DNA of 64,000 nt from Bacillus sp. ISL-37 (GCF_018613315.1 NZ_JAGGQL010000028.1:46532-110531), one strand, 5' to 3'. Positions 38,017 to 47,511 are shown, counted from the stretch's first letter. The notes: generated by a model from the letters alone, not told the origin. A program made the numbers and translations.

Positions 38017-38453
38017 AATAATTCCCCTTTTAAAAGATCCTTCTTTAAATAGAAATGCTTGAATTCTCTTCCCACATTGTCCAATGTACCGTAAACGGTA
38101 TAACCGTTACTTTGATAAAAATCCAGCGCCTGAAAGCTCAGAGTATCCACCTTTATAAAATCACATTCGCTCTCTATAGCGATTTGTTCCATTTCTACTA
38201 ACAATTTAGTTCCATATCCTAAGCCACGGAGATCTTCATCGATCATAAGCGTATGTATTTCCAGCCAGTTCCAACATATCTCTCCTAAAATGCCTCCACG
38301 AACATTCTCATTCTCATCTAGTAAAATGAGATTCACTTCCCGGTATCTTCCTCTTAAATCTTCAGGAAAATGTCTTAAATTATATTCATAAAGTTTGTGA
38401 TTAACATGGCTTTTATTACTTTCGTTTACCTCATTGGCAATGCGGAATTTCAT
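38013..38453 (-). CDS. GNAT-family N-acetyltransferase
   Basis: A 146-residue GNAT with motif A in MIDEDLRGLGYGTKLLVEME and motif B at LDFYQSNGYTVYGTLD, the start preceded by GGGAGAGG. It is not a close copy of the next GNAT. Acceptor unknown; tandem GNATs often come from duplication or paired antibiotic or stress functions. Confidence 0.85.
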   Translation of the reverse strand: MKFRIANEVNESNKSHVNHKLYEYNLRHFPEDLRGRYREVNLILLDENENVRGGILGEICWNWLEIHTLMIDEDLRGLGYGTKLLVEMEQIAIESECDFIKVDTLSFQALDFYQSNGYTVYGTLDNVGREFKHFYLKKDLLKGELL

Positions 38454-38598
38454 ATTGCACCTCTCCCTAAAAACTTTGAATCATTAATGTATAAATTGAT
38501 GCTTTATTGTACAAATTTAACAGCTAATGGAACACCAGCTAGTTTCCTGCATATAAATTTTAACATAAATTTCCTTTACGGTTTGTTTGCTTCTAAAA

Positions 38599-38707
38599 GG
38601 TACAGCGGGACGATTCTGCCGTCTCATGATTCTACATACCTAACTTCCTATCAACCGAAGAATCTTCTCTTTGATAAAAAAGAGAGCACAGGGTACGTCC
38701 CCATGCT
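38599..38707. repeat. Composite A+B palindromic element
   Basis: Family A variant (GTACAGCGGGACGATTCTGC then CGTCTC, 38599-38625), a diverged linker TTCTACATACCTAACTTC and CTTCTCTTTGATAAAAAAGA, then family B (38685-38707), 12 bases past the stop of the GH31 gene. The rest of the gap 38454-38598 has no gene. Confidence 0.85.
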
Positions 38708-38718
38708 CCCGCTTCCAT

Positions 38719-41103
38719 CTAGAATAAGGCACTTTTCTCAACCGGAAGTTTCATCAATCCAGACTCCGTATCAAACTCTGCACCTTTTTGAAGCACTCCA
38801 TTAATGTGCACTTTCAAATCTTGATCGGCTCCATGTATGACAAAACTCAACTGCTCCCATTCAGGCTCATACTGATTGTGTAAAACATCCAACGAGACCT
38901 CCAGGGAGTCTGCTGTTTTTTTGCTGTCGATACGCACTTGAAGGAATTTTCCCTGCTGATAGTCAAAGGTTTTGCCGTCGTCTTCATAATAGACGAACTG
39001 GCTCAATCCTTTTTCTGAAGGATATAAATGAACCTTGATTTCAGACTCCTTTTCCTCAGTAGAACTTTTCACAGAACCATGGATCAGCGTCGCACTTTCT
39101 TTAACGAAAATCGGCATCGTCGCCATGTCGGCTTCAACTAGGTGATGCTTTCCGCCCTTTAGTTTTTCATCTGTCCAATAGTTCACCCAGCTGCCCTCAG
39201 GCAAGTAAACAACCCTGTGGTAGGTGTCGGGCTTCATGATCGGCGCGACAATCACATCGGAACCAATCATGAATTGATCAGAAAGGTTAAAGGTATGTTG
39301 ATCCTCTGGATATTCAAACACCAGCGGGCGCATGACCGGAGCTCCAGTCAGGCTGGCTTCACGAAATAATGTATACAAATAAGGCAGCCAAACATACCGC
39401 TCTTGAATGTACTTCCTGATGATTTTTTCATATTCCTCACCGAATGACCATGGTTCCTGGCGGATCGATTCGAGTACACTATGATTCCGGAAATATGGAG
39501 TGAACATGCCTACCTGTGTCCAGCGTGTAAGCAGCTGCCCTGTTGTATCATGCGCGAAACCGCCGACATCAGGGCCGCAGAACGGAACACCTGACATCCC
39601 GAGATTCATGCACATTGGAAGCGACATCTGCAAGTGTTCCCAGAAGCTGCGGTTATCCCCGGTCCAAACCGTACTATAACGCTGCACTCCAGCAAAACCA
39701 GCCCTCGTCAGTAAAAATGGCCGTTTACCATCCAGCTGTGCCTTCATTCCCTCATATGTCGCCTCACCCATCAGCAGTCCATACAGATTATGCAGTTCAC
39801 GATGTGTCTTAGGGTTGCCATCATTTTTGTGCATGACCTTCAAATCCATCGTTTTCGTTTCGTTAAAAACCGCCGGCTCGTTCATATCATTCCAAATGCC
39901 TTCAATCCCCATCTTGGAGTAGAAATGATGCTTTTCACCCCACCATTTACGCACATCCTCGCTCGTAAAATCAGGAAAAGCACTCTTGCCCGGCCAGACA
40001 TCCCCGAAGTAAATATTCCCCTCAAGATACTTGCAAAAGTAATCCCCGTTCACACCCTCTTGGTAAATAGGATACTCCGGGTCCTCCTTCACACCAGGAT
40101 CCACAATCGGAATCACGTGAATCCCTTCCTTTTTCAAATCCTCAATCAAACTCTCCGGATTCGGGAACCTCTCTTCATCAAAAGTAAAGACGCGATAACC
40201 ATCCATATAATGAATGTCCAGATAAATGGCATCAAGCGGAATGTCCCTCTCTTGAAACTCCTTCACAAGCTCCCTCACTTCCTGCTCAGACTCATAGCTA
40301 TAACGCGATTGATGGTAGCCGAGCGCCCACTTAGGAGGAAGCGGCATCCTTCCGGTGATTTCCGTATACTGCTCCACCACGTCTTTTGGCTTCGGACCTG
40401 CAAAAAGATAATAGTCCAGCTGACCGCCTTCTGCCCAGAAAGAATACGTTTCGTTCGATGTCTTCATATCAAATACGCTCTTGAAGGTATTGTCAAAAAA
40501 CAGCCCATAGGCCATTCCATTGCGAATCGCCATAAAATACGGAATCGACTGATACAGCGCATCAATCTCAGGGTTATGCGGAGCATACACATCCGTGTTC
40601 CACATCGTCATCTTTTCTCCCCGCTTGTCCAGGAAGCTCGTTTTCTCCCCAAACCCATAGAAATGATCATCCCGATGCATCTCTTTAAAACAAATAACCT
40701 CTTTTTTCGCATTGAATCCCATCCCAGACTCATGATCACGCACGATTGTCCGTCCCTGTTCATCCAGCACCGTAATCCTTATCGGACTTTTATCAATAAC
40801 CACTATAAGCTTCCCACTTGAAAGCTGGATTTCATCCTCACTTTCGGTAAAAGAAACCTCAACATCTTCTGGATCTTTTACGACCGCGAAACTCGATTTC
40901 AATGACGGCCGTTCCTTAGGATTCATGACGACACGCACAATATCATCCCGGTAAAAACGAACCGTCACATAACCATTTTCACAACGTAGATTCAGGTTGT
41001 TGCTTTCCAGCTCACTAGAAACAACAGCTCCCACATTGCGGAAAGCTGTTCCTTTGGTCTTACTTTTCATTCCTGGTTGAATCGCAAAGCTAGTATCTTG
41101 CAT
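38719..41103 (-). CDS. Glycoside hydrolase family 31 alpha-glucosidase
   Basis: A 794-residue GH31 enzyme. The catalytic nucleophile is in GIWNDMNEPAVF, and the acid/base region is around WTGDNRSFWEHLQMS. N-terminal beta domain, TIM barrel and C-terminal beta domains fit the usual 750-800 residue bacterial alpha-glucosidase or alpha-xylosidase; no signal peptide, so cytosolic. The ATG follows GGAGG. Isolated; substrate probably maltose or isomaltose. Confidence 0.9.
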   Translation of the reverse strand: MQDTSFAIQPGMKSKTKGTAFRNVGAVVSSELESNNLNLRCENGYVTVRFYRDDIVRVVMNPKERPSLKSSFAVVKDPEDVEVSFTESEDEIQLSSGKLIVVIDKSPIRITVLDEQGRTIVRDHESGMGFNAKKEVICFKEMHRDDHFYGFGEKTSFLDKRGEKMTMWNTDVYAPHNPEIDALYQSIPYFMAIRNGMAYGLFFDNTFKSVFDMKTSNETYSFWAEGGQLDYYLFAGPKPKDVVEQYTEITGRMPLPPKWALGYHQSRYSYESEQEVRELVKEFQERDIPLDAIYLDIHYMDGYRVFTFDEERFPNPESLIEDLKKEGIHVIPIVDPGVKEDPEYPIYQEGVNGDYFCKYLEGNIYFGDVWPGKSAFPDFTSEDVRKWWGEKHHFYSKMGIEGIWNDMNEPAVFNETKTMDLKVMHKNDGNPKTHRELHNLYGLLMGEATYEGMKAQLDGKRPFLLTRAGFAGVQRYSTVWTGDNRSFWEHLQMSLPMCMNLGMSGVPFCGPDVGGFAHDTTGQLLTRWTQVGMFTPYFRNHSVLESIRQEPWSFGEEYEKIIRKYIQERYVWLPYLYTLFREASLTGAPVMRPLVFEYPEDQHTFNLSDQFMIGSDVIVAPIMKPDTYHRVVYLPEGSWVNYWTDEKLKGGKHHLVEADMATMPIFVKESATLIHGSVKSSTEEKESEIKVHLYPSEKGLSQFVYYEDDGKTFDYQQGKFLQVRIDSKKTADSLEVSLDVLHNQYEPEWEQLSFVIHGADQDLKVHINGVLQKGAEFDTESGLMKLPVEKSALF

Positions 41104-41156
41104 GTATCTGTCCTCCAGACTTGTGGATTACTCATCTCCTGACGAAACCACGAAAT

Positions 41157-41273
41157 GGGACTCTGGAACCTGTCCCACACTCATTTGGATCTATCTTCCT
41201 CAATATACCTTATATCATTCTGCATCAGCAAAGGACTCATATGCAAAAAAAGCACAGGGTACGTCCCCACGCT
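41157..41273. repeat. Composite A+B palindromic element (A half degenerate)
   Basis: The A half is a decayed GGGACTCTGGAACCTGTCCC (41157-41176); the B half is AGCACAGGGTACGTCCCC then ACGCT (41251-41273). On the minus strand it is followed by TTTTTTTGC and lies 18 bases past the next gene's stop. Confidence 0.8.
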
Positions 41274-41290
41274 CTTCAGGTAACCTGCTT

Positions 41291-41896
41291 TTAATACTCA
41301 TCCCGCTTCAAGAGGTCCTGTTTATACTGAATCACGCTAAGCAGCTTTAATCCCTTTAGATTCGGGATCATGTTTTCCAATTCAGCGAGCACCATTTCCT
41401 TCTTCCCATCATGGACCATTTCCTCTAATTCCAATAGCCTTCGATAAAATGGATTCCTCACTTTTTCTTTATAATTTCTATACGATTCACGATCCCCCTG
41501 CTCAATTGCAATCCCAGCAAGAGAATACCATTTATACATATTATCCTTTAACCCTCTGGCCATCTCTTCTGCTTCATCATACTGCTCCCTTTTGACAAGC
41601 AGGTTCACATGATTCAGCTTTTGATAAAAAGGAGATTTAATTTTATGCAGCCTGTCCTCCGCCTCCTCCAATTCATCATTGAAAAAATAATAATAAAATT
41701 GAAATTGCGGTTGCTTCGATTTTTTCATAAAGGTCATGATCTTATCCGGATCCTTCTCAAAAAGAACCGGATAAAAACTCTTCAACATAAAGACTAAGAG
41801 AAAAACAAGATTGACCAAAATAAACAGCCATACTGGCGCTTGCATCAAACCTAAAAACAAATCAGCAAAAAATATTACAATAAAGAACCAAAACAT
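41291..41896 (-). CDS. Hypothetical membrane protein
   Basis: A 201-residue protein with two N-terminal hydrophobic segments (residues 2-40, FWFFIVIFFADLFLGL and LFILVNLVFLLVFML) and a long, charged, helical cytoplasmic part (residues 45-200) rich in Glu, Lys and Tyr (KEQYDEAEEMARGLKDNMYK). The soluble part may fold as TPR-like helices. No firm family. The ATG follows GAGGGAG. Confidence 0.65.
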   Translation of the reverse strand: MFWFFIVIFFADLFLGLMQAPVWLFILVNLVFLLVFMLKSFYPVLFEKDPDKIMTFMKKSKQPQFQFYYYFFNDELEEAEDRLHKIKSPFYQKLNHVNLLVKREQYDEAEEMARGLKDNMYKWYSLAGIAIEQGDRESYRNYKEKVRNPFYRRLLELEEMVHDGKKEMVLAELENMIPNLKGLKLLSVIQYKQDLLKRDEY

Positions 41897-41978
41897 TTTT
41901 TACTCCCTCTTTTACTTTAATAAATTACGTTTTTCACTCATGTTATATCGGTAAACAGAAAGCGCATTTCAAGTTTCC

Positions 41979-42005
41979 GGGACATGAGAACCGTCCCTCT
42001 GTCCC
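41979..42005. repeat. Family A palindrome
   Basis: GGGACATGAGAACCGTCCC then TCTGTCCC, a near-perfect copy in reverse orientation. Confidence 0.8.
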
Positions 42006-42072
42006 TTTTCATTTGTATTTGTTCTTCATTTTAAACGGTAGAACCGCCCCTGTATTCAACTAATCCCAGAAC

Positions 42073-42428
42073 TTAAATCGGTTTCCCCGTTCCATTATTC
42101 TTTAACTCTTTCTTCCTAATCACAACATGCATAATTGGCAATAGTATGGCTTTTGCTGGAATGCTGATAATTTGAAACATGAAGAAGATGACATAAAGCC
42201 AACCTACTCCCTGGCCAGTATATTCGGATTCATTAGTGACCTGCGTACTGAGGAAAAGTGAAAATGCCACTGCTGCAATTGGTCCCAAAGTCAGCAGCAA
42301 AAAGTTCCCGAACGTTTTCCATCTAGCTTTCTCGATAGAATATTTAGAGATTCTAACCTGAAGAATAAGACAGCCGTACCAAATCCCACCTATCATGGCC
42401 AAAGCCAACAAAATAATAAATATCCCAT
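42073..42428 (-). pseudogene. Small membrane protein, frame lost at the start
   Basis: The 112-codon open frame (LALAMIGGIWYGCLILQV...) has three predicted helices but no start codon in frame. An ATG at 42428 preceded by GGAGG at 7 bases begins ATGGGATATTTATTATTTTG in another frame; one missing base in GGATATTT would give MGIFIILLALAM and run into the frame. Likely a single-base deletion or a sequencing error. No family recognised. Confidence 0.55.
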
Positions 42429-42509
42429 TTTACTGCCTCCGCATGGAAAGGGAATCTTTCCTTTTCAAACCATGTATTTTTATTAGATTCGTACCTGGAT
42501 ACCTTGCTC

Positions 42510-43511
42510 TTAAAGCCCAGCCCCAACCCTATTCAAATACATTTTCGCTATTTGCTCCTGGCCAATGACTCTCCATTTGATATCTTCATTTTCAGCCTTC
42601 AATATCTCAAGTCTTCTTTCAAGCTCATCTTCAAATTCCTTTGTCAGGTCTCCGATAATAAAGAGGTATGCAATCGATGAACCTGAGTTCTTAATACATC
42701 TTTCTAGGTCCTCAATTGGTCTTTTCGTCTTAACATCCCCAATATAGTTCTTACACTGGACCGGGATATCATCATGTAAAATAGACCCATCAATCGGGTC
42801 GAGGATTCGCATCGTGAGATCCCAGCCTTGACCTGAATCTCCCTGTTTCTTGACTTCCAGCCCAGGCGTTGAAGAAATGAGATCAGCAACAAATTTTTCA
42901 AAGTACGCGCTCGGCCATTTTGTCGAAATCCGCTTATATGTTTGTGTGATCACATCTTCTTCGAGGATCTTTGACTCAAACTCAGCAGTATGTTCAATCT
43001 CATTGGCCTTCAAAAACTCAGCATCTCTTTGCAGTGATTTTTCCACGATCCAATCCAGTTCCTCTTTGGCAAGATCCTCATAAATCTCATAATAATGACC
43101 TCGTTTGGATAGATGGTGCCTCAACGATTGTGAAACCGCCTGCGACTCCACGTTTATGTATGCCTCTGTTAAAAGCTTGCACTCAATATAATGGTTAAAA
43201 TCATTCTCTTGTGGTTCTGTCGAATGATACTCCCCTATCACTTCAGCGATGAGGAACTTACGCAATGGCCTGCTTAACTGAATGATCAGCATGTCACCCT
43301 TCGTCAGTCTGTTGATCAAAAATTGGGTGTACCGCCATACAATTTTTTCATCCGCCGTCCTAGCAGATAAAGGTTTTGCCTTAATCACTCTCAAGTCAGA
43401 TCCAGCACTGCTCCAGCCAAACCTCGCCCGCCCCTCCTGCAACTCTTTTAACATCCAATCTTCCTGGTCTTTCCTGATTGACACAAATTTAAAATAACGC
43501 GACATGTTCAT
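42510..43511 (-). CDS. Reader-nuclease: PUA/EVE-like plus Mrr-type restriction endonuclease
   Basis: A 333-residue two-domain protein. Residues about 1-130 (QEGRARFGWS..., KGDMLIIQLSRPLRKFLIAE) resemble EVE/PUA-type base readers. Residues about 195-330 are a PD-(D/E)xK Mrr-like nuclease: KWPSAYFEKFVADLI, then GDSGQGWDLTMRI and VQCKNYIG, giving the D-QxK catalytic core. Such pairings cut modified DNA. Its ATG overlaps the stop of a 56-residue zinc-ribbon gene (ATGA). No methylase is adjacent, which suits modification-dependent restriction. Confidence 0.65.
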   Translation of the reverse strand: MNMSRYFKFVSIRKDQEDWMLKELQEGRARFGWSSAGSDLRVIKAKPLSARTADEKIVWRYTQFLINRLTKGDMLIIQLSRPLRKFLIAEVIGEYHSTEPQENDFNHYIECKLLTEAYINVESQAVSQSLRHHLSKRGHYYEIYEDLAKEELDWIVEKSLQRDAEFLKANEIEHTAEFESKILEEDVITQTYKRISTKWPSAYFEKFVADLISSTPGLEVKKQGDSGQGWDLTMRILDPIDGSILHDDIPVQCKNYIGDVKTKRPIEDLERCIKNSGSSIAYLFIIGDLTKEFEDELERRLEILKAENEDIKWRVIGQEQIAKMYLNRVGAGL

Positions 43512-43678
43512 TCACTCCTATTAGTCTCTGTTTTTACATAATATCCGCAGAAATCACTGCACACCCAGGCAGGATAAATTGTCTCAATCTGTATAGACCC
43601 ATCCTTGAGCTCAACAATCTCCTCAAAAGCATCCTCAATCATTTTGCTGCCGCATTCTGGGCAAAGCTCTTTCCGCAT
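43508..43678 (-). CDS. Small zinc-ribbon protein
   Basis: A 56-residue protein not evident by length alone. It begins MRKELCPECGSKM and ends with AWVCSDFCGYYV: four cysteines in two CxxC-type knuckles (CPEC and CSDFC). The start follows AAGGAGGAG. Its stop overlaps the ATG of the reader-nuclease gene, so the two are translationally coupled. It could bind nucleic acid or a partner; the coupling suggests it works with the nuclease. Confidence 0.8.
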   Translation of the reverse strand: MRKELCPECGSKMIEDAFEEIVELKDGSIQIETIYPAWVCSDFCGYYVKTETNRSE

Positions 43679-43698
43679 CAAGGCTCCTCCTTATGAAT

Positions 43699-44067
43699 CT
43701 AGATAAATATCTTTTTCATCACCTTAATGATAGTAAGATCAGATTCCTGGATTGACCCACGATAGACACCCGCAGTAGAAAAGTTAATTTCCTCACCATT
43801 TTCATTGTAGGTGCCATCTTCATTCAGTTCCTTAGCAAGAAACCGATTCTGGTACATGGTCATGCTGGTAGCTTCCATTTCCCAGCAGCCAATCACAACA
43901 TATTTTTTATCTGCCCGGGAGATGTCGTTCGCCCTTGTCCCCTGTGAAAATTCAAAAATACTATTCTCACGATAATCACCCACATACAATTGGCCACCCT
44001 TATAAATGCCATTCACAAATTTATCGCTCTGCACGACCGTGCCTTCCGTAATTTTATGCACTAGCAT
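43699..44067 (-). CDS. Hypothetical protein
   Basis: A 122-residue protein (MLVHKITEGTVVQSDKFVNG) with a beta-rich look, many glycine turns (YKGGQLYVGDYRENSIF) and no membrane segment. Start weakly supported by CAGGAG 5 bases upstream; a GTG two codons on is an alternative. It ends 21 bases before the zinc-ribbon gene on the same strand, so the three genes may form one transcript. No family recognised. Confidence 0.55.
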   Translation of the reverse strand: MLVHKITEGTVVQSDKFVNGIYKGGQLYVGDYRENSIFEFSQGTRANDISRADKKYVVIGCWEMEATSMTMYQNRFLAKELNEDGTYNENGEEINFSTAGVYRGSIQESDLTIIKVMKKIFI

Positions 44068-44188
44068 CCGCTCCTGTTGTTTAGTGATTTAATTGTAGCA
44101 TAATTTTCCAGAACCAAAATGACAAAAAAAGGCTGCCATCTACAAAATCGAATGTAGAGACAACCCAAATAAGTTTAATAATATGAAA

Positions 44189-44213
44189 AACAGAGGGACG
44201 GTTCTCGTGTTTT
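44189..44213. repeat. Family A palindrome overlapping a stop codon
   Basis: AACAGAGGGACGGTTCT then CGTGTTTT, ending in the last bases of the 5'-nucleotidase gene (stop at 44212). Outer arms AACA and TGTT. Confidence 0.7.
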
Positions 44214-45792
44214 ACCAAATCACCTTCCAATTGTGATTTACAGTTGCTTTGATGGTGTTATGTTTGAGAAAGTAGTTTGCGAGGAGTTCTGTCATGTCGG
44301 TTTGGATTTCTTTGATGATGGTTTTGTTCTTGAACATTGTATAATCGCCTCCGCCTCCGGCACGGTAATTGTTCATCACTACCTCAAACTCTTCTTCCGG
44401 TTTTACATCATGACCTTTACGAGAGAGCTTCACCACTCGTTCTCCAACTGGTTTCCTAATATCGAGGACATAGTCAATACCTTCCCACATATCATAGTTG
44501 TAATGCTGTGGCTTGGGCTCAGAGAAGCTTGGGTTTACATGGATTTCACCGTTATCGACTATGAAATAGCTGGCCGACCGCTCAAGAGCATCCTTCATAT
44601 CCTGCCCTGATATCCTGATCACAGTAAGCGTATTGGGATATACATAATTTGAAACAATTTCACGCATTGTTACATGCTTGCTAAAGCCTGGTGCCTCATT
44701 ATGGAACAGGGCGGTACTTGAAATAGCCGTGCCACTTGCCTCCATCTGAATTTTATTGATGAACTCAATCAGGGGATGTTCATTCGTCCGCAAGTCGAAC
44801 GGGTCTGTGACTTCCATGTTCCCTACAATGGTTCCAAGTGTCTGATCAAGCCAGCTCTGTGTTTCCTGTTCATACTTTTCAACAAGTGCCAGGATGCTTT
44901 CATCCGGCTCTTCATTTTCAAGCTCCATTATCTCAGCCATCTTATCGACAATCTTCCATCTTCCGTTATCTTTTACGAATGAAATAGATGCCTTGCCGAT
45001 CTGTTTGCCGTTAAATCCTGGCTGCAGGACGGTCACACCATTCAACTCCCCGACAATCTTTCTATGCTGATGCCCTGTAAGCAGGAGATCGATTCCTTCC
45101 ACTTCATGACAAATCCGATACGCCTGGTTCTCCCCTGTTTGGTTCTCCGTTTCCCCACCTGTTTCAAGGTCCCGTTCAAAACCGCCATGGTAAGCCAGGA
45201 TCAATATATCAGGCTTTTCCTTTTCATGTATGTAATTGGCCCACTTTTTCGCGGTCTCAAGTGCATCCTTAAACTTTAATTCCTTAATATGTTTAGGGTT
45301 TTCCCAATTCGGGATATAGTGAGTGGTCAACCCAAGAACCGCTGCTTTCACACCGCTGTCAAACTTTTTCACCATATAGGGAGTCCCGAATTTTGGAGTG
45401 CCAGTTTGAGAGTCAACAATATTGGCTGACAGCCATGGAAAATCCGACTCGCTCACTGCCCGATTCAGGATTTCCATTCCATAATTGAACTCATGATTGC
45501 CGATGACGGCCGCATCATATTCTAGCTCATTTAGGACCTTGATCATCGGATTGGGGAGATTGCCTCCAAATTTCACAAAATGATAGGCCAGCGGAGTTCC
45601 CTGGATTAAATCGCCGTTATCAATCACAAGGAGATTTTCTTCCTGCTTCCTATGCTTCTTAATAACTGTCGCTGCATGTGAGAGTCCTTGTGGCACAATC
45701 TCGTTCGTCCCATAATTAATGGGAAAAATTGAACCATGAAGATCACTTGTCTCCAATATAACCAGCTTCGACCCTGCCTTTATCTCCTTCAT
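44212..45792 (-). CDS. Metallophosphatase, 5'-nucleotidase / 2',3'-cyclic phosphodiesterase family
   Basis: A 526-residue two-domain enzyme. The metallophosphoesterase domain carries SDLHGSIFPINYG, DNGDLIQGTPL, VIGNHEFNYG and GHQHRKIVGE; the C-terminal nucleotidase domain has NEAPGFSKHVTMREIV and NNYRAGGGGDYTMF. There is no signal peptide, so it may act inside the cell, unlike most secreted family members. Start follows GGAGG. Role in nucleotide salvage inferred. Confidence 0.85.
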   Translation of the reverse strand: MKEIKAGSKLVILETSDLHGSIFPINYGTNEIVPQGLSHAATVIKKHRKQEENLLVIDNGDLIQGTPLAYHFVKFGGNLPNPMIKVLNELEYDAAVIGNHEFNYGMEILNRAVSESDFPWLSANIVDSQTGTPKFGTPYMVKKFDSGVKAAVLGLTTHYIPNWENPKHIKELKFKDALETAKKWANYIHEKEKPDILILAYHGGFERDLETGGETENQTGENQAYRICHEVEGIDLLLTGHQHRKIVGELNGVTVLQPGFNGKQIGKASISFVKDNGRWKIVDKMAEIMELENEEPDESILALVEKYEQETQSWLDQTLGTIVGNMEVTDPFDLRTNEHPLIEFINKIQMEASGTAISSTALFHNEAPGFSKHVTMREIVSNYVYPNTLTVIRISGQDMKDALERSASYFIVDNGEIHVNPSFSEPKPQHYNYDMWEGIDYVLDIRKPVGERVVKLSRKGHDVKPEEEFEVVMNNYRAGGGGDYTMFKNKTIIKEIQTDMTELLANYFLKHNTIKATVNHNWKVIW

Positions 45793-45900
45793 AAAAACCT
45801 CCGGGAAAATAAATCAGTTGATTGAATACATTCAAATTACCACTTTCTCTCCAGCAAACAAAATTAATTTGGCAAAAGGATAATTTAACCTTGAGGCACA

Positions 45901-46172
45901 TGAGACACAGGGACGGTGATGTGTCGCAAACAGCCCCGTAATTTATATAACACCAGAGATTTCTAGATACCTCTATCGTTAAGAAGCTCGGACTTTTCGC
46001 CATATAGTTGATTTTCTCACTGTAGAAAACTATTTTCTTGAATTAAGATTCAGATCTATGAACAAATTACATATATCTTAATTTATTTGTGAACCGATGA
46101 ATCTTCTTCATGGTCTTCCCCCTTTTCCCACTTCTCTGATAAAAAGAGAAGAATAGGGTACGTCCACATGCC
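45901..46172. repeat. Diverged composite A+B palindromic element
   Basis: A half: TGAGACACAGGGACGGTGAT then GTGTCGCA (45901-45928). B half: GAATAGGGTACGTCCACATG (46151-46170), degenerate. Between them are decayed linker motifs (ACAAATTACATATATCTTAA, CTTCTTCATGGTC). It fills most of 45793-46254. Confidence 0.7.
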
Positions 46173-46254
46173 CCCAGGGAGGGTGGGGAACCGTTTGGCT
46201 GCTTCAAGAAGTGGTATATAGAAAAGGGGACTTTATCATAAAGGGGGAAGGAAA

Positions 46255-47511
46255 ATGACAGAGCACAAGGAAATGCCGAAAGAGACAGGATTGGTTGAGA
46301 ACTTCCGCCTCCTCAGGGAAGGCTATCAATACATAATGAACCGGAGTGATAAGTACGGCACTCCCGTTTTCGAAACAAACCTTTTAGGGGAAACCGGCAT
46401 TTGTCTGATCGGAAAAGAAGCGGCGGAGATTTTTTATGACAATGACCGTTTCAAACGGGAAAATGCCGCCCCTAAACTCGCGCAGAAAACTTTATTCGGT
46501 GAAGGTGGCGTCCAAGGTCTGGATGGCGAGCATCACCTGAACAGAAAAGCCATGTTCATGTCCTTGATGTCTAAAGAGTCGCTTAATGAAGTCCAGGCAA
46601 TTTTTGCAGAAAAGTGGGAGCGTTATAGCAAGAGTTGGGAAGCGGAAGAGGAAATCGTCCTTTATCATGAAGTGAAAAAAATGTTGACGGAAACCGCCTT
46701 CGAATGGACGGGAGTTCCGCTTCAAAACGATGAATTGAAGGAGTGGACAGACGATCTAAGCGACATGTTTGAAGGCGCGGCGAGTATTGGCTGGAAACAC
46801 TGGCAGGCACGTCGGTCCCGCTCAAAAGCAGAAGAATGGCTAGAAGCATTAGTGGAGAAGGTCCGTGCCAAAGAAATTTATCCGAATGAGCAGCGAGCTC
46901 TTTATCAGTTTTCTTTTCATAAAGATCTAAATGGAGAATTACTAGATCCATCTATTGTGGCTGTTGAACTATTAAATTTACTGCGGCCAATTGTAGCGAT
47001 CTCTGTCTATGTAGATTTCACTGCCTTGGCTGTTTATCAATATCCAGAAGAAGCCGCGAAAGTAAAAAATGGAGGCAAGGAAGAACAACAGCGCTTCATC
47101 CAGGAAGTGCGTCGTTTTTATCCGTTTTTCCCTTTTACGGCTGCTCGAGTAAAAAAGGATTTCGAATGGAAGGGCTATTTGTTTAAAAAAAACACCCTTA
47201 CTCTTCTGGATTTATACGGTACCAACCATCATCCGGAAGAATGGGAGCAACCAGAGGTATTTGCTCCTGACCGTTTCCTGTCATGGTCCGGCAGTCCGTT
47301 TGATTTCATTCCTCAAGGCGGGGGAGAATATGATATTGGCCACCGCTGTGCTGGAGAGTGGATGACGGTGGATCTTCTCAGGGTGGCGGTTGATTACTTA
47401 GTCAATCATTTAAGGTATACAGTCCCGAAGCAGGACCTAAGCTACAGCATGAACGATATTCCAAGTCTGCCTGAGAGTAAAATGAAGCTGGTAGGCGTAA
47501 AAAAAATATAA
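46255..47511 (+). CDS. CYP152-family P450 peroxygenase (fatty acid hydroxylase)
   Basis: A 418-residue P450 that uses hydrogen peroxide to hydroxylate or decarboxylate fatty acids at the alpha or beta position. The heme ligand is Cys in IGHRCAGEWMTVD, and the family's substrate-carboxylate-binding Arg lies in FFPFTAARVKKDF near residue 285. The proline of FXPFTAAR is kept. Soluble, no signal. The ATG follows GGGGGAAGG. Similar to YbdT of Bacillus subtilis. Confidence 0.9.
   Translation: MTEHKEMPKETGLVENFRLLREGYQYIMNRSDKYGTPVFETNLLGETGICLIGKEAAEIFYDNDRFKRENAAPKLAQKTLFGEGGVQGLDGEHHLNRKAMFMSLMSKESLNEVQAIFAEKWERYSKSWEAEEEIVLYHEVKKMLTETAFEWTGVPLQNDELKEWTDDLSDMFEGAASIGWKHWQARRSRSKAEEWLEALVEKVRAKEIYPNEQRALYQFSFHKDLNGELLDPSIVAVELLNLLRPIVAISVYVDFTALAVYQYPEEAAKVKNGGKEEQQRFIQEVRRFYPFFPFTAARVKKDFEWKGYLFKKNTLTLLDLYGTNHHPEEWEQPEVFAPDRFLSWSGSPFDFIPQGGGEYDIGHRCAGEWMTVDLLRVAVDYLVNHLRYTVPKQDLSYSMNDIPSLPESKMKLVGVKKI

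Noticed and set aside
39790..40821. 343-codon plus-strand reading frame
   Set aside because: It lies fully antisense within the GH31 gene and has no family features; it is a codon-use shadow.
45743..46003. 86-codon minus-strand frame upstream of the nucleotidase
   Set aside because: Overlaps the nucleotidase start and the family A repeat; no ribosome binding site.
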